From positions 1-31,519 of the forward strand of contig JBCCVR010000071.1 in assembly GCA_039194995.1 (NCBI GenBank): a stretch of DNA of 31,519 nt. The letters are read 5' to 3'. This document shows, piece after piece, positions 23,946 to 31,519 of this stretch. The notes beneath the pieces are model-generated. The model did not search any database and was not told the origin of the DNA. It saw nothing but the letters and a program-made list of their open reading frames with translations. Positions within the stretch are counted from its first letter, which is position 1, and each line of letters begins with the position of its first letter. The stretch comes from CCY15215 sp039194995. Its GTDB lineage: Bacteria; Cyanobacteriota; Cyanobacteriia; Cyanobacteriales; Spirulinaceae. Made by a program: the position numbers and the translations under genes.

Positions 23946-26648
23946 CTAACTCATCTGAAATTTGATTTCTGGTTTTGAAATCGCGGCAGGTTGTTCGAAA
24001 TATTGGCATATTTTCGCATGACAGCCAATGGGACAAGGTTTACGGATCGAACGAAAATGAAAACAACCCGTCTGTACAAATCTTTCTATCCGATCGCTAG
24101 AAATCGGTTTGGAAAAAAAGTAACCTTGTCCTGATTCGCATCCCAATTCTTGCAGTTTTTCCAGTTGTTCTCGAGTTTCGATTCCTTCTGCGACTGTCGC
24201 CAGATCGAGAGCGCGAGCCAACATAAAAATTGATTGAATAATACTCCCCTCTCGCGTTCCGGCTTGAATACTTCTGACAAAAGAGCGATCGATTTTGATG
24301 ACATCGAGGGGGAATTGATGCAAATATCGCAAAGAGGACAATCCCGTGCCAAAATCGTCCAAACCGATGGCAATACCGCGCTGTTTGATGGCTTGTAAAA
24401 TCTGAGGAGCAGCTTGTTTATTTTCAATCAGACTGCTTTCGATAATTTCTAACCGGAGACAATCTCGGGGAATTTGTGTTTCTTGGAGAACGCGATCGAG
24501 AATGCGAATGAAAGACGCTTCTCGCAATTGCCGACCGGAAATATTGAGACTCAAATACAAGTTAACAAAATTAGCATCGATCGCGCGCCATGCCTGAAAC
24601 TGGTCGCAAGCTGTCTCTAACACCCATTCCCCAATGTCGTTAATTAACCCCATTTCTTCAGCAATGGGAATAAACTCGGAGGCGGGAATCAGTCCTTTTT
24701 CTGGATGCTGCCAGCGCAATAACACCTCAAATCCTTCCAGTTGAGGGGATGATTGCAGGCTGAAAATGGGTTGGTAATAAAGCCGTAATGCTTTGTTGGC
24801 GATCGCGTAGCGCAAGGCATTTTCTAATTCGACACGATACAGGGTTTGGGCATACATGACACGATCGAAAATCTCGTAACACCCCTTTCCTTTCGCTTTG
24901 GCACGATACATGGCAATATCTGCATCTCGCAGAATCTCGCAAGGCTCGCGATAGTCCGGTTTGCTAAAGACAATGCCGATACTCGCACTGACAAAGACTT
25001 CGCGATCGCCCAGTTGAAAGGAAGATTTGAATTTTCCTTGAATTCGCTCTACGACTTTGAGAACGTCTTTTAAATCCTTGGTTGCCTCTAACAAGATGAC
25101 AAACTCATCGCCTCCCAGTCGTGCCACAGAATCGACCTCTCGCACCGAGGCTTGGAGAATTTGGGAGACTTGCACCAGCAAGCGATCGCCGATGCCATGG
25201 CCGAGGGTGTCGTTAATGCACTTAAAGTTATCTAAGTCGATAAAGAGTACGGCAAAGCACTCCCGATCTTGACGCTTCCCTTTTTTAAAAGCGATTTCTA
25301 ATTGTTGGGTGAAATAAGTGCGATTGCCCAAATCCGTGAGGGAGTCGTGCAGGGTTTCATAAACCAAACGCGCTTCCGAGGCTTTACGCTGGGAAATATT
25401 GCGCCCGGCTCCGTAGAGTAAATTTTCTTGGGGAAAGGGGACGATATTCCAAGCAATCCAGCGATCGCGACCATCTTTGGTGCGACAGCGTATTTCTAAG
25501 GTATTAACATCCTCTCCCCGTTGCAATTGCTCCCGAGCGCTTTTGATGAGGGGCAGATCTTCAGGATGTACGAAATCCCAAAAAGACTTGCCGATGATTT
25601 CTGAGGGAGCATATCCCAATAAACTCGTCCATGCAGAATTCAGGCGCTTGAGTTTCCCCTGTTCATCGGTGATGAAAAACAGATCGAGGGACAGACTGAA
25701 AAAGCGATCTCGCTCGAGTTGGAGTTGCTTGCGTTCGGTAATATCCTCAGCAATGCCTGCGACTCGGTAAACTCGGCCTTTTTTGTCGCGAATGGGAAAG
25801 CCGCGATCGCGAATCCAACAGATCGTTCCGTCAGGACGCACGACTCGATATTCTTCGTCAAATGTCCCCTTTGCGGCTTTCTCTTTAAACGCCGTTTCGA
25901 TGCGCTGGCGATCGTCCCGATGAATCGAGGCAAGCCACTCCCAAGGATTCTCGTACAAGGATTCCCGCGATCGTCCCCAAATCTTGGCAAAAGCAGGGCT
26001 AACATATTCGATCTCCTGCAATTCTTGCAAGTGCGCATCATAGCGCGTCAACCACAATATTTCTTGAATGTGTTCGGAAATTTGGCGGAATTTGCTTTCG
26101 CTTTCTTGCAAATTGGCGGCGATTTCTGGTTGCAAGGCTGGATTGCTCGTTTTCAATGCTCTCGTTTTCAATGCTCTCGTTCTCAATGCTGCCGTCTGCT
26201 CTTCTACTCTCTGCTCTAATTCCCGATTGAGTGTTTGGATTTGCACCAGCGCAAAATATCGCTCCAGTTGACTTTGAATGCAAGCTAAAACTTCTGCGAT
26301 CGCAAAGGGTTTGACGATATAGTCCGCACTGCCAACCTGCAATGCTTTTACTTTATCTTGATATTCTTGCGAGCTACCGATGGAGATAATGGGAATATTG
26401 CAAGTGTCGGGAGCTTCGTGGATTTGGCGACACACTTCGCAACCCGATAAATCCGGTAGTTTGAGATCGAGCAAAATTAAATCCGGTTGTAATTCTCGCA
26501 CCAAGTCGAGTGCCAAAGCTCCACAGGTGATGCTCTGCACGCTATAACCATGACTCGATAGGGATTGGGCCGTGCTTTGGAGAGAATCTAGAGTTTCGGT
26601 GGCAATTAAAATTTTAGGAACTTTGCCATAGAGTAAGTCTGGGGTCAT
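23946..26648 (-). CDS. Response regulator with PAS-PAS-GGDEF-EAL domains
   Basis: A 900-residue cyclic-di-GMP signalling protein. The receiver domain covers 10-130 with phospho-acceptor D61 (LILLDLKLPD) and K113 (VKP). A coiled coil runs at 135-185, then PAS/PAC domains at ~185-305 (ending VAGIAEDITERKQ) and ~310-425 (ending GAGRNISQRKA). The GGDEF domain is intact (RLGGDEFVILLEA, 512-516), so cyclase activity is likely. The EAL domain carries EVL at 641-643 with its glutamate kept, plus NISGRQL, EIIES, DDFGTGLSSL (764-773) and AEGIET, so phosphodiesterase activity is also plausible. A C-terminal tail adds four cysteines (C862, C872, C876, C881), perhaps a metal or redox site. The cognate histidine kinase is not adjacent. 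Confidence 0.93.
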   Translation of the reverse strand: MTPDLLYGKVPKILIATETLDSLQSTAQSLSSHGYSVQSITCGALALDLVRELQPDLILLDLKLPDLSGCEVCRQIHEAPDTCNIPIISIGSSQEYQDKVKALQVGSADYIVKPFAIAEVLACIQSQLERYFALVQIQTLNRELEQRVEEQTAALRTRALKTRALKTSNPALQPEIAANLQESESKFRQISEHIQEILWLTRYDAHLQELQEIEYVSPAFAKIWGRSRESLYENPWEWLASIHRDDRQRIETAFKEKAAKGTFDEEYRVVRPDGTICWIRDRGFPIRDKKGRVYRVAGIAEDITERKQLQLERDRFFSLSLDLFFITDEQGKLKRLNSAWTSLLGYAPSEIIGKSFWDFVHPEDLPLIKSAREQLQRGEDVNTLEIRCRTKDGRDRWIAWNIVPFPQENLLYGAGRNISQRKASEARLVYETLHDSLTDLGNRTYFTQQLEIAFKKGKRQDRECFAVLFIDLDNFKCINDTLGHGIGDRLLVQVSQILQASVREVDSVARLGGDEFVILLEATKDLKDVLKVVERIQGKFKSSFQLGDREVFVSASIGIVFSKPDYREPCEILRDADIAMYRAKAKGKGCYEIFDRVMYAQTLYRVELENALRYAIANKALRLYYQPIFSLQSSPQLEGFEVLLRWQHPEKGLIPASEFIPIAEEMGLINDIGEWVLETACDQFQAWRAIDANFVNLYLSLNISGRQLREASFIRILDRVLQETQIPRDCLRLEIIESSLIENKQAAPQILQAIKQRGIAIGLDDFGTGLSSLRYLHQFPLDVIKIDRSFVRSIQAGTREGSIIQSIFMLARALDLATVAEGIETREQLEKLQELGCESGQGYFFSKPISSDRIERFVQTGCFHFRSIRKPCPIGCHAKICQYFEQPAAISKPEIKFQMS
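26147..26191 (-). repeat. 15-bp tandem repeat x3 in the receiver-PAS linker
   Basis: Three near-perfect copies of TCGTTTTCAATGCTC encode the five-residue unit LKTRA in the coiled coil between receiver and PAS domains. The unit is not a heptad multiple, so copy-number change would shift the helical phase. Confidence 0.75.
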
Positions 26649-26910
26649 GTTTGTTCGGCCATGGCGACAAAAAGAACGGTCTCGACAAATTGGTAGTGAT
26701 GCACCATCTGTTTTAGCGCCGCCGCAATTCCGGGATGGGGTCGGGATTTTTATTAATTGCTCAAATATTAAATTTGAATTAAGATAGACGCGATTCGGCC
26801 GTCTTCGTTAGGTCAGGTCGTTGCGACGATACAGTACACCCATTCCAGCAATTAAGAAATATCTCTGGATACATAAATTTTACTCAAATATGGGGTCAAT
26901 TGGGTAAAGA

Positions 26911-28809
26911 TTAAATTTTTCTTAACAGAATCTCTTCTGGCGATCGCGAGTCGAACAGATTGCGAAAATAGCGTTCGTAAAGCTGACATCGCCAGAAAAC
27001 GCGATCGCCTTGCCTGCGAATCAGTCCCATGCTATCGAGTTGATAGGCAGAGAGAGTATCAATGGCGATCGCGTCTGTCCCCTGCACCAGTTTTTCTACC
27101 GCCGCTAACAAATGAGCATTTGCTCTCACAAACTGCCAGTGATGGCGTAAATGTTCTTCATAAATTCCCGCTCCCGTCGATGCTTCTGTTAAGAGTCGTT
27201 CAAAGGTAATATAATTTCGAGCTAAATGATACATCGCCAAGCGCAGGAGATAGGGATGCCCGCCCAACAACGCGATCGCCTGTTGTAATTGCGCCTCATC
27301 CCATTCTAAGCGATGATAGCGTGCTAAAGTTTGGACTTGTTCGGCAGTAAATTCCGTCAATTCTACGGGCAACCCCACATTAAAAGGAGATTGATTGAGA
27401 TCGAGTAAACCGTATTCTTCGGTTGAATGGGCAACGACCAAACGAAATTTCGCCCAGATGTCTAGAGTTTTTGCTTCTTCATACCAACTCCGCAACATGG
27501 GGAGAAAACCGCGAGTAATCTTGGGATATTGAAAAATGCGATCGACTTCATCCAATCCCAATAATAATCCTTCTTCGCATTCTTCCAAGAGATAATTTTC
27601 AAAGTAATAAGTACAATTGAGAATGCTGCTACTCTCTTCATCCCAATATTCCTTCACGCGATTGCTCAGGCGCAATTTTTGCGTAACGCAGGTACAAAAC
27701 CAGCGCAAAAATCCCTCTAAATTCTCTAAAATCGTATCTTCAACTTGCAGTAAATTCAAGCGTGCGGTACGGGGTCCCCCGCGAGCGGCATGATGTAACA
27801 ATCGATGTAAGAGGGAGGTTTTGCCCATTTGTCCGGGAGCTTTCAAGCGTAATAATGCCCCGGGCTGCTTTAATTCGTTGTAGCATTGTCGTTCAAGGCG
27901 CGATCGCTCGATATAAAACGGAGAGGTGAGGGGAACGGGTCCTTCGGGAACGGCGGGGAGATCGAAGTATTGGGGAATCGCATTTTGGATGGGGGCGGGT
28001 GGGGCGATCGCGGGAATATAGTAAAGAGCGATCGTTTCGGACAAGCTGGCAAGGGGCTTTTTGCCTAAATCCCGTATCTCTGCATTTAAGGATGCTCTCA
28101 CGACACTATAAACGCTTTGGGAAAGGCAGATTTCTCCGGGTTTGGCTTCGAGGAGGACATCGCCCACAATATTAATCCCATTGCCCATCACCTCGCCTTC
28201 TGTGACGTAAATATCCCCTAAATGAATGCCCGTGCGATGTTGCAAGATATCGAGAGGCGAAAGATTGGCAGCATTTTCAGCGAGGGTTTGTTGCATGGCG
28301 ATCGCGCAGTTCACCGCGTCTGTAGCACTGGTAAAGTAAACCAGCAAGCCATCTCCGGTAAATTTAAGCACCCGTCCCTCCTTGGTTTTACAACAGAGGG
28401 CGAGGCGTTGCACGTCCCGGCGAATCAATCCTAGCGCCTGTTCTTCATTGGCACTCATGCGATCGCTAAAGCCCACTGCTTCCGTGAGGAGCAAAACCGC
28501 CAAGCGCTTTTCGGGTACGTGAGTAGGAAAAGCCGCAACTTGAGCGAGAATATCATTCGGCAAATCTTCTCGTTCCGTATCGTCGAGATCCGCGATCGCC
28601 TCCCACTCTTCAATCTCCACAGCCTGACAGATAGCGATAAACGTTGCCTTTTGAATGGGGATTTTCCGCCAAAAGCGCCGCAACGTTGCTTGGGAGGTAT
28701 AAGCCGCCGTCCAAAAAGCCGGGGTGTTAGTTTTTGTCCATCCCTGTCGCTGAATGGCGCGTTCGATCGTTGCCAGTCCTCGGGTAGAGGCTTTGAGGGT
28801 TTCGCTCAT
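26911..28809 (-). CDS. vHTH - class III cyclase homologue - AAA_35 ATPase fusion
   Basis: A 632-residue signalling ATPase starting at ATG 28809; a TTG six codons earlier is a weaker start. Residues 1-75 (LKASTRGLATIERAIQRQGW ... ATLRRFWRKIPIQKATFIAIC) are the vHTH-type domain common before NTPases in cyanobacteria. Residues ~100-240 resemble a class III nucleotide cyclase: LTEAVGFS (E110 for the first metal Asp), KFTGDGLLVYF (D153 kept), and GNGINIVGDV, where the usual VNIAARI arginine is D217. Residues ~300-600 form an AAA_35/STAND-like NTPase with PGQMGKTS (325-332) and LLLGLDEVD (415-423), ending in a winged-helix-like tail. The cyclase is probably inactive or a regulatory nucleotide sensor. 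Bacterial STAND-like proteins of this sort include signalling and defence proteins. Confidence 0.85.
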   Translation of the reverse strand: MSETLKASTRGLATIERAIQRQGWTKTNTPAFWTAAYTSQATLRRFWRKIPIQKATFIAICQAVEIEEWEAIADLDDTEREDLPNDILAQVAAFPTHVPEKRLAVLLLTEAVGFSDRMSANEEQALGLIRRDVQRLALCCKTKEGRVLKFTGDGLLVYFTSATDAVNCAIAMQQTLAENAANLSPLDILQHRTGIHLGDIYVTEGEVMGNGINIVGDVLLEAKPGEICLSQSVYSVVRASLNAEIRDLGKKPLASLSETIALYYIPAIAPPAPIQNAIPQYFDLPAVPEGPVPLTSPFYIERSRLERQCYNELKQPGALLRLKAPGQMGKTSLLHRLLHHAARGGPRTARLNLLQVEDTILENLEGFLRWFCTCVTQKLRLSNRVKEYWDEESSSILNCTYYFENYLLEECEEGLLLGLDEVDRIFQYPKITRGFLPMLRSWYEEAKTLDIWAKFRLVVAHSTEEYGLLDLNQSPFNVGLPVELTEFTAEQVQTLARYHRLEWDEAQLQQAIALLGGHPYLLRLAMYHLARNYITFERLLTEASTGAGIYEEHLRHHWQFVRANAHLLAAVEKLVQGTDAIAIDTLSAYQLDSMGLIRRQGDRVFWRCQLYERYFRNLFDSRSPEEILLRKI

Positions 28810-28932
28810 AAAAGTCGCTAGATCCAATTCCTTCGGGGTTAACTACAGATTGCCCGGAGCGAGTTTCCCAGCTCCGAATTTTCACTGAGATCGTGCTGAG
28901 TTACCAAGTGGGATCGACCCTCCTCAAATCCA

Positions 28933-30030
28933 TTGCAGACTTTAAGTATAGAGAAATTCATTCCCAGAACAAAGATCGTGTTTACAACAGTTCATCAAAC
29001 CCCTTTCCCGACTGGCGACAATTTAACTGAAGATCGCTTCACTCAGCCCTATTCGGCAACGATCAAAGCTAGAATTAACACTTTCGTCGATCGCTATTTA
29101 TCTTTGGAAATGCTCGGCGATCGCCTATTTGAACTCTCGTTTCATCATCGTGATTCTCAACTGAACGCTTGGCAACCGATTGATTGGAATGCGATCGATC
29201 GCGGGCAAATTACGGGTATTTCTCCAGAATTATTTCTTGCCGTTGCTGCCATTTCCGCAGAAGTCAAAACCATGCCCGTCTATTCCCGCCAAATGTGGGA
29301 AGATATCGCGGGAATTACCTCACAGATTGTGACTTTTTTAGGCAGCGCGATCGATGAGGAGGGCAACTTATTAGAACTGAGTTTGTGGGAACGAGAAGAA
29401 CGCCAACACTCAGCTATTTTTCGCCAAATCTACGAACAGTTAGCCGGAGAAAGATTACCTTTATCTGATGAGTGCGTTTTTGCGATTGATACCGAAATCG
29501 AAGTCGATCGCTATCTCTTCCAGTGCGCGATCTCCAAATGGATTACCGTCTCGATTTATTTATGGTTGCTCTCTCATTCTTTGGGCGCATTGCATCACGC
29601 GATTGCACAAATTCTAAAAGATGAAGTCGGACATTTAGCCAAATTTTGGGGCATTGTACGCTTGAGGCGAGGCAACGATTCCAATCAGAAGTTACAACAG
29701 GATTTAGAGCGATTGTTAGAAGCCTTTGCTTCTCCTCAAGACTGCGAGAATCTGTCAATTTTACCGAGTTTTCCCTTATCGTTTAAAGCTGACGAACTCA
29801 TCGTCGAAAACACCGATCGCTTACCTAATATGAATGCCTTTGATTATCTGGCGGCAATCTTGCAGTTTTCCGGATATGACAGCCTTGAAATTGGTTTTAC
29901 TTTATTGCGATCGCTGCGCCAAATTTGGTGTTGGAATCTACATCTACAAGCCGAAAACTTGAGCAGTCTCGCGATCGTCTGTTCGGAAGGCTATCTCGCT
30001 TGTGAGGATTCGACGCTCTTAATTTATTGA
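28933..30030 (+). CDS. Ferritin-like diiron-carboxylate protein, family unassigned
   Basis: A 365-residue, mostly helical protein. Four helices carry possible diiron ligands: AAISAEVKTMPVY (E110), WEREERQHSAIF (E156-x2-H159), TEIEVDRYLFQ (E188/E190) and ILKDEVGHLAKFW (E231-x2-H234). The repeated E-x2-H pair is the signature of the ferritin-like fold of acyl-ACP desaturases, hydroxylases and related oxygenases. No membrane segment or signal peptide is certain. The start is unclear: TTG 28933 is the upstream option and GTG 28978 would shorten it by 15 residues; neither has a clear ribosome site. Neighbours give no pathway clue. The specific reaction cannot be named. Confidence 0.65.
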   Translation: MQTLSIEKFIPRTKIVFTTVHQTPFPTGDNLTEDRFTQPYSATIKARINTFVDRYLSLEMLGDRLFELSFHHRDSQLNAWQPIDWNAIDRGQITGISPELFLAVAAISAEVKTMPVYSRQMWEDIAGITSQIVTFLGSAIDEEGNLLELSLWEREERQHSAIFRQIYEQLAGERLPLSDECVFAIDTEIEVDRYLFQCAISKWITVSIYLWLLSHSLGALHHAIAQILKDEVGHLAKFWGIVRLRRGNDSNQKLQQDLERLLEAFASPQDCENLSILPSFPLSFKADELIVENTDRLPNMNAFDYLAAILQFSGYDSLEIGFTLLRSLRQIWCWNLHLQAENLSSLAIVCSEGYLACEDSTLLIY

Positions 30031-30109
30031 TTTTACCCATATCCGAACATTTTTTTGTTTAGAGTGTTAATGTACTGATAAAATAGAAAAAAGCACGGGA
30101 AAAGTTACT

Positions 30110-30931
30110 ATGTCTGTTGAATTAACCCAAGGGCAAGACAATGAAGCGATCGCCCCATCGCTTCCCACTCAAGCCCCAGAAGACTTCGTTCCCACTCCTC
30201 CCCCCACTGACCTCATTTTTGACGACGGAGAACCTTTGGAAAGTAATCGCCATCGCATCGCTATGAATGTTTTGATCGAGTCCGTACACCAAGCCTATCG
30301 CGGACGAGAAGACTATTTTACAGGGGGAAATATGTTCCTCTATTACAGCAGTCAACAGGTACGCAATAAAGATTTTAAAGGGCCCGATTTCTTTGTGGTG
30401 TTGGATGTAGATGGGACGAGAGAGCGTCAAGGTTGGGTAGTTTGGGAGGAAATGGGACGTTACCCCGATGTTATTATAGAACTTATGTCCCCGTCGACGG
30501 CGAATGTGGATTTGAATCAGAAAAAAAACCTTTACTCGGGTACTTTTCGGACGCGAGATTATTTTGTCTACAATCCTTTCAACCCAGAGTCTTTGCAAGG
30601 ATGGCATTTGAATCAAAATGGGGGGTATGATGAGTTGAACCCAAATGGGCAAGGATGGTTATGGTGTAATAGTTTGGGTCTGTGGTTGGGGTTGTGGGAA
30701 GGAACGATTTTACGGGAAAGGGCAACTTGGGCAAGGTTTTATGATGACTCTGGTAATTTGATCCTGTTAGGGGAAGAAAGAGCCGAACAAGAGCAACAAA
30801 GAGCCGAACAAGAACGACAAGAGAAAGAACGCGAACGTCAAGAGAAAGAGCAAACACAAGCTGCATTGCAGGATTTGCGGAGTCGCTTGCAAGCAAGGGG
30901 AATCGATCCCGATAATCTCCCAGAACAATAA
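30110..30931 (+). CDS. Uma2 family (DUF820) putative restriction endonuclease-like protein
   Basis: A 273-residue Uma2-family protein with a PD-(D/E)xK nuclease fold. The core motif is KGPDFFVVLDV (D93), then YPDVIIELMSPST (E124) and a lysine at 138/139 before NLYSGTFRTRDYFVYNP. The C-terminal ~50 residues are a charged coiled coil with repeats (RAEQEQQ, RAEQERQ, EKERERQ, EKEQ) ending in LRSRLQARGIDPDNLPE, the usual cyanobacterial tail. Uma2 proteins occur in dozens of copies per filamentous genome; their role is unknown, with mobile-DNA or defence links suspected. The ATG follows AAAGTTACT without a strong ribosome site. Confidence 0.92.
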   Translation: MSVELTQGQDNEAIAPSLPTQAPEDFVPTPPPTDLIFDDGEPLESNRHRIAMNVLIESVHQAYRGREDYFTGGNMFLYYSSQQVRNKDFKGPDFFVVLDVDGTRERQGWVVWEEMGRYPDVIIELMSPSTANVDLNQKKNLYSGTFRTRDYFVYNPFNPESLQGWHLNQNGGYDELNPNGQGWLWCNSLGLWLGLWEGTILRERATWARFYDDSGNLILLGEERAEQEQQRAEQERQEKERERQEKEQTQAALQDLRSRLQARGIDPDNLPEQ

Positions 30932-30968
30932 TTTCAATTACTCGTTCATAGTAAAGTGAGGAGAGAAC

Positions 30969-31519
30969 ATGGCAAAAGGAGACGTGATGAGAAATTGGGT
31001 GTTGGGAGGCGCGATCGCAACGGTTTTTCTGTGTTCTTCTGGAGCAATGGCGATCGCGGAACAATCTTTTCCGATACTGGCGCAGGCAACGGAAGAGCGC
31101 CAAGCAGAGGCAGATCGCTTATTGGTTTTGGGTGTTCAGCAATTTCAAACCAGTCAATTTCGAGAGGCGTTGCAGTCTTGGGAAAAGGCTTTAGAAATTT
31201 ATCGGGAGATAGGCAATCGCTCTGGGGAAGGAGCTTCTCTCGGTAATTTGGGAATTGTTTACCAATCATTAGGAGAATACAACAAAGCCATTGACTACCA
31301 CGAGCAATCTTTGGTCATTGCACGAGAAATCGGCAATCGCTCTGGAGAAGGAAAATCTCTCAGTAGTTTGGGAAATGTTTACCGATTATTAGGAGAATAC
31401 AACAGAGCCATTGACTACCAAGAGCAATCTTTGGTCATTGCACGAGAAATCGGCAATCGCTCTGGGGAAGGAGCTTCTCTGATTAGTTTGGGAATTGTTT
31501 ACCAATTGTTAGGAGAATA
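30969..31519 (+). CDS. Secreted tetratricopeptide-repeat protein, 3' end beyond the window
   Basis: An open frame from ATG 30969 runs off the right edge after 183 codons. It opens with a signal peptide (WVLGGAIATVFLCSSGAMAIA), then a TPR-like region (ADRLLVLGVQQFQTSQFREA). From there 40-residue units such as EIGNRSGEGASLGNLGIVYQ then LGEYNKAIDYHEQSLVIAR are repeated almost exactly at both protein and DNA level (120-base period at 31211, 31331 and 31451). In cyanobacteria such N-termini typically precede more TPRs and often a CHAT protease domain, but that part is not visible. Two starts compete: ATG 30969 with GAGGAGAG, and ATG 30987 with AAAAGGAG. Confidence 0.9.
   Translation, partial: MAKGDVMRNWVLGGAIATVFLCSSGAMAIAEQSFPILAQATEERQAEADRLLVLGVQQFQTSQFREALQSWEKALEIYREIGNRSGEGASLGNLGIVYQSLGEYNKAIDYHEQSLVIAREIGNRSGEGKSLSSLGNVYRLLGEYNRAIDYQEQSLVIAREIGNRSGEGASLISLGIVYQLLGE

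Noticed and set aside
28850..28885. GGAGC/GCTCC hairpin between the cyclase-ATPase and diiron genes
   Set aside because: It has a six-base stem with a ten-base loop and no T-run, in a short divergent region; too weak to call.
30579..31269. Reverse-strand frames opposite the Uma2 and TPR genes
   Set aside because: They lie antisense to clearly coding, motif-bearing genes and have no domain-like features of their own.
31211..31519. Regular 120-bp repeats that might suggest a CRISPR or satellite array
   Set aside because: The units are contiguous, in frame and encode TPR motifs, with no unique spacers.

Overview
The window is cyanobacterial chromosome. The octamer GCGATCGC (HIP1) and its core CGATCG recur throughout, heptameric short tandem repeats lie in many gaps, and the gene content includes a cyAbrB regulator, vHTH/AAA_35 and REC-PAS-GGDEF-EAL signalling proteins, Uma2 and TPR proteins. 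A filamentous, repeat-rich species is plausible, but no genus can be named from this sequence alone.

Positions 1-1.2 kb hold small reverse-strand ORFs that look like accessory debris. They include a possible toxin-tail/immunity pair and the 3' remnant of a larger coiled-coil protein. A 1175-residue protein follows (1.6-5.1 kb), with a degenerate CHAT/caspase-like domain and four GAF-type domains, interrupted by two repeat-derived in-frame insertions. Positions 5.2-9.7 kb carry an alpha-oxoamine synthase, a GH3-family acyl-adenylating enzyme, an IS630-type transposase scar and an EamA exporter. Upstream of the exporter is a small ORF whose start codon sits in a perfect palindrome.

Positions 10-18 kb are mostly housekeeping: a secreted PAN-like protein, exonuclease III, a secreted acidic repeat protein, a DUF1537 kinase-like enzyme, SdhB, cyAbrB and a CPBP protease. 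The protease stop codon lies inside the antisense of a tRNA-Ala(CGC) gene. Positions 18.1-20.4 kb carry a DnaQ-like exonuclease, then an overlapping two-gene unit of an ABC/OLD-type ATPase and a small TOPRIM-like protein. That unit is AT-rich and HIP1-poor, and it is the best candidate here for a poorly described, probably defence-related system.

Positions 20.7-23.9 kb hold a ferrochelatase-like protein with a 15-histidine tail, a TrmJ-like RNA methyltransferase, ribosomal protein S4 and a 54-residue DUF2256 protein. Positions 23.9-28.8 kb encode two large reverse-strand signalling proteins: REC-PAS-PAS-GGDEF-EAL, and vHTH-cyclase homologue-AAA_35. The window closes with a ferritin-like diiron protein, a Uma2 nuclease and the start of a secreted TPR protein cut by the window edge.

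A recurring theme is interspersed repeats (C-rich/G-rich palindromic elements, heptamer arrays, a GGTGCGTTA palindrome). They fill intergenic space and in three places have been accommodated inside reading frames. All domain assignments are by eye from sequence motifs; no database search was run.
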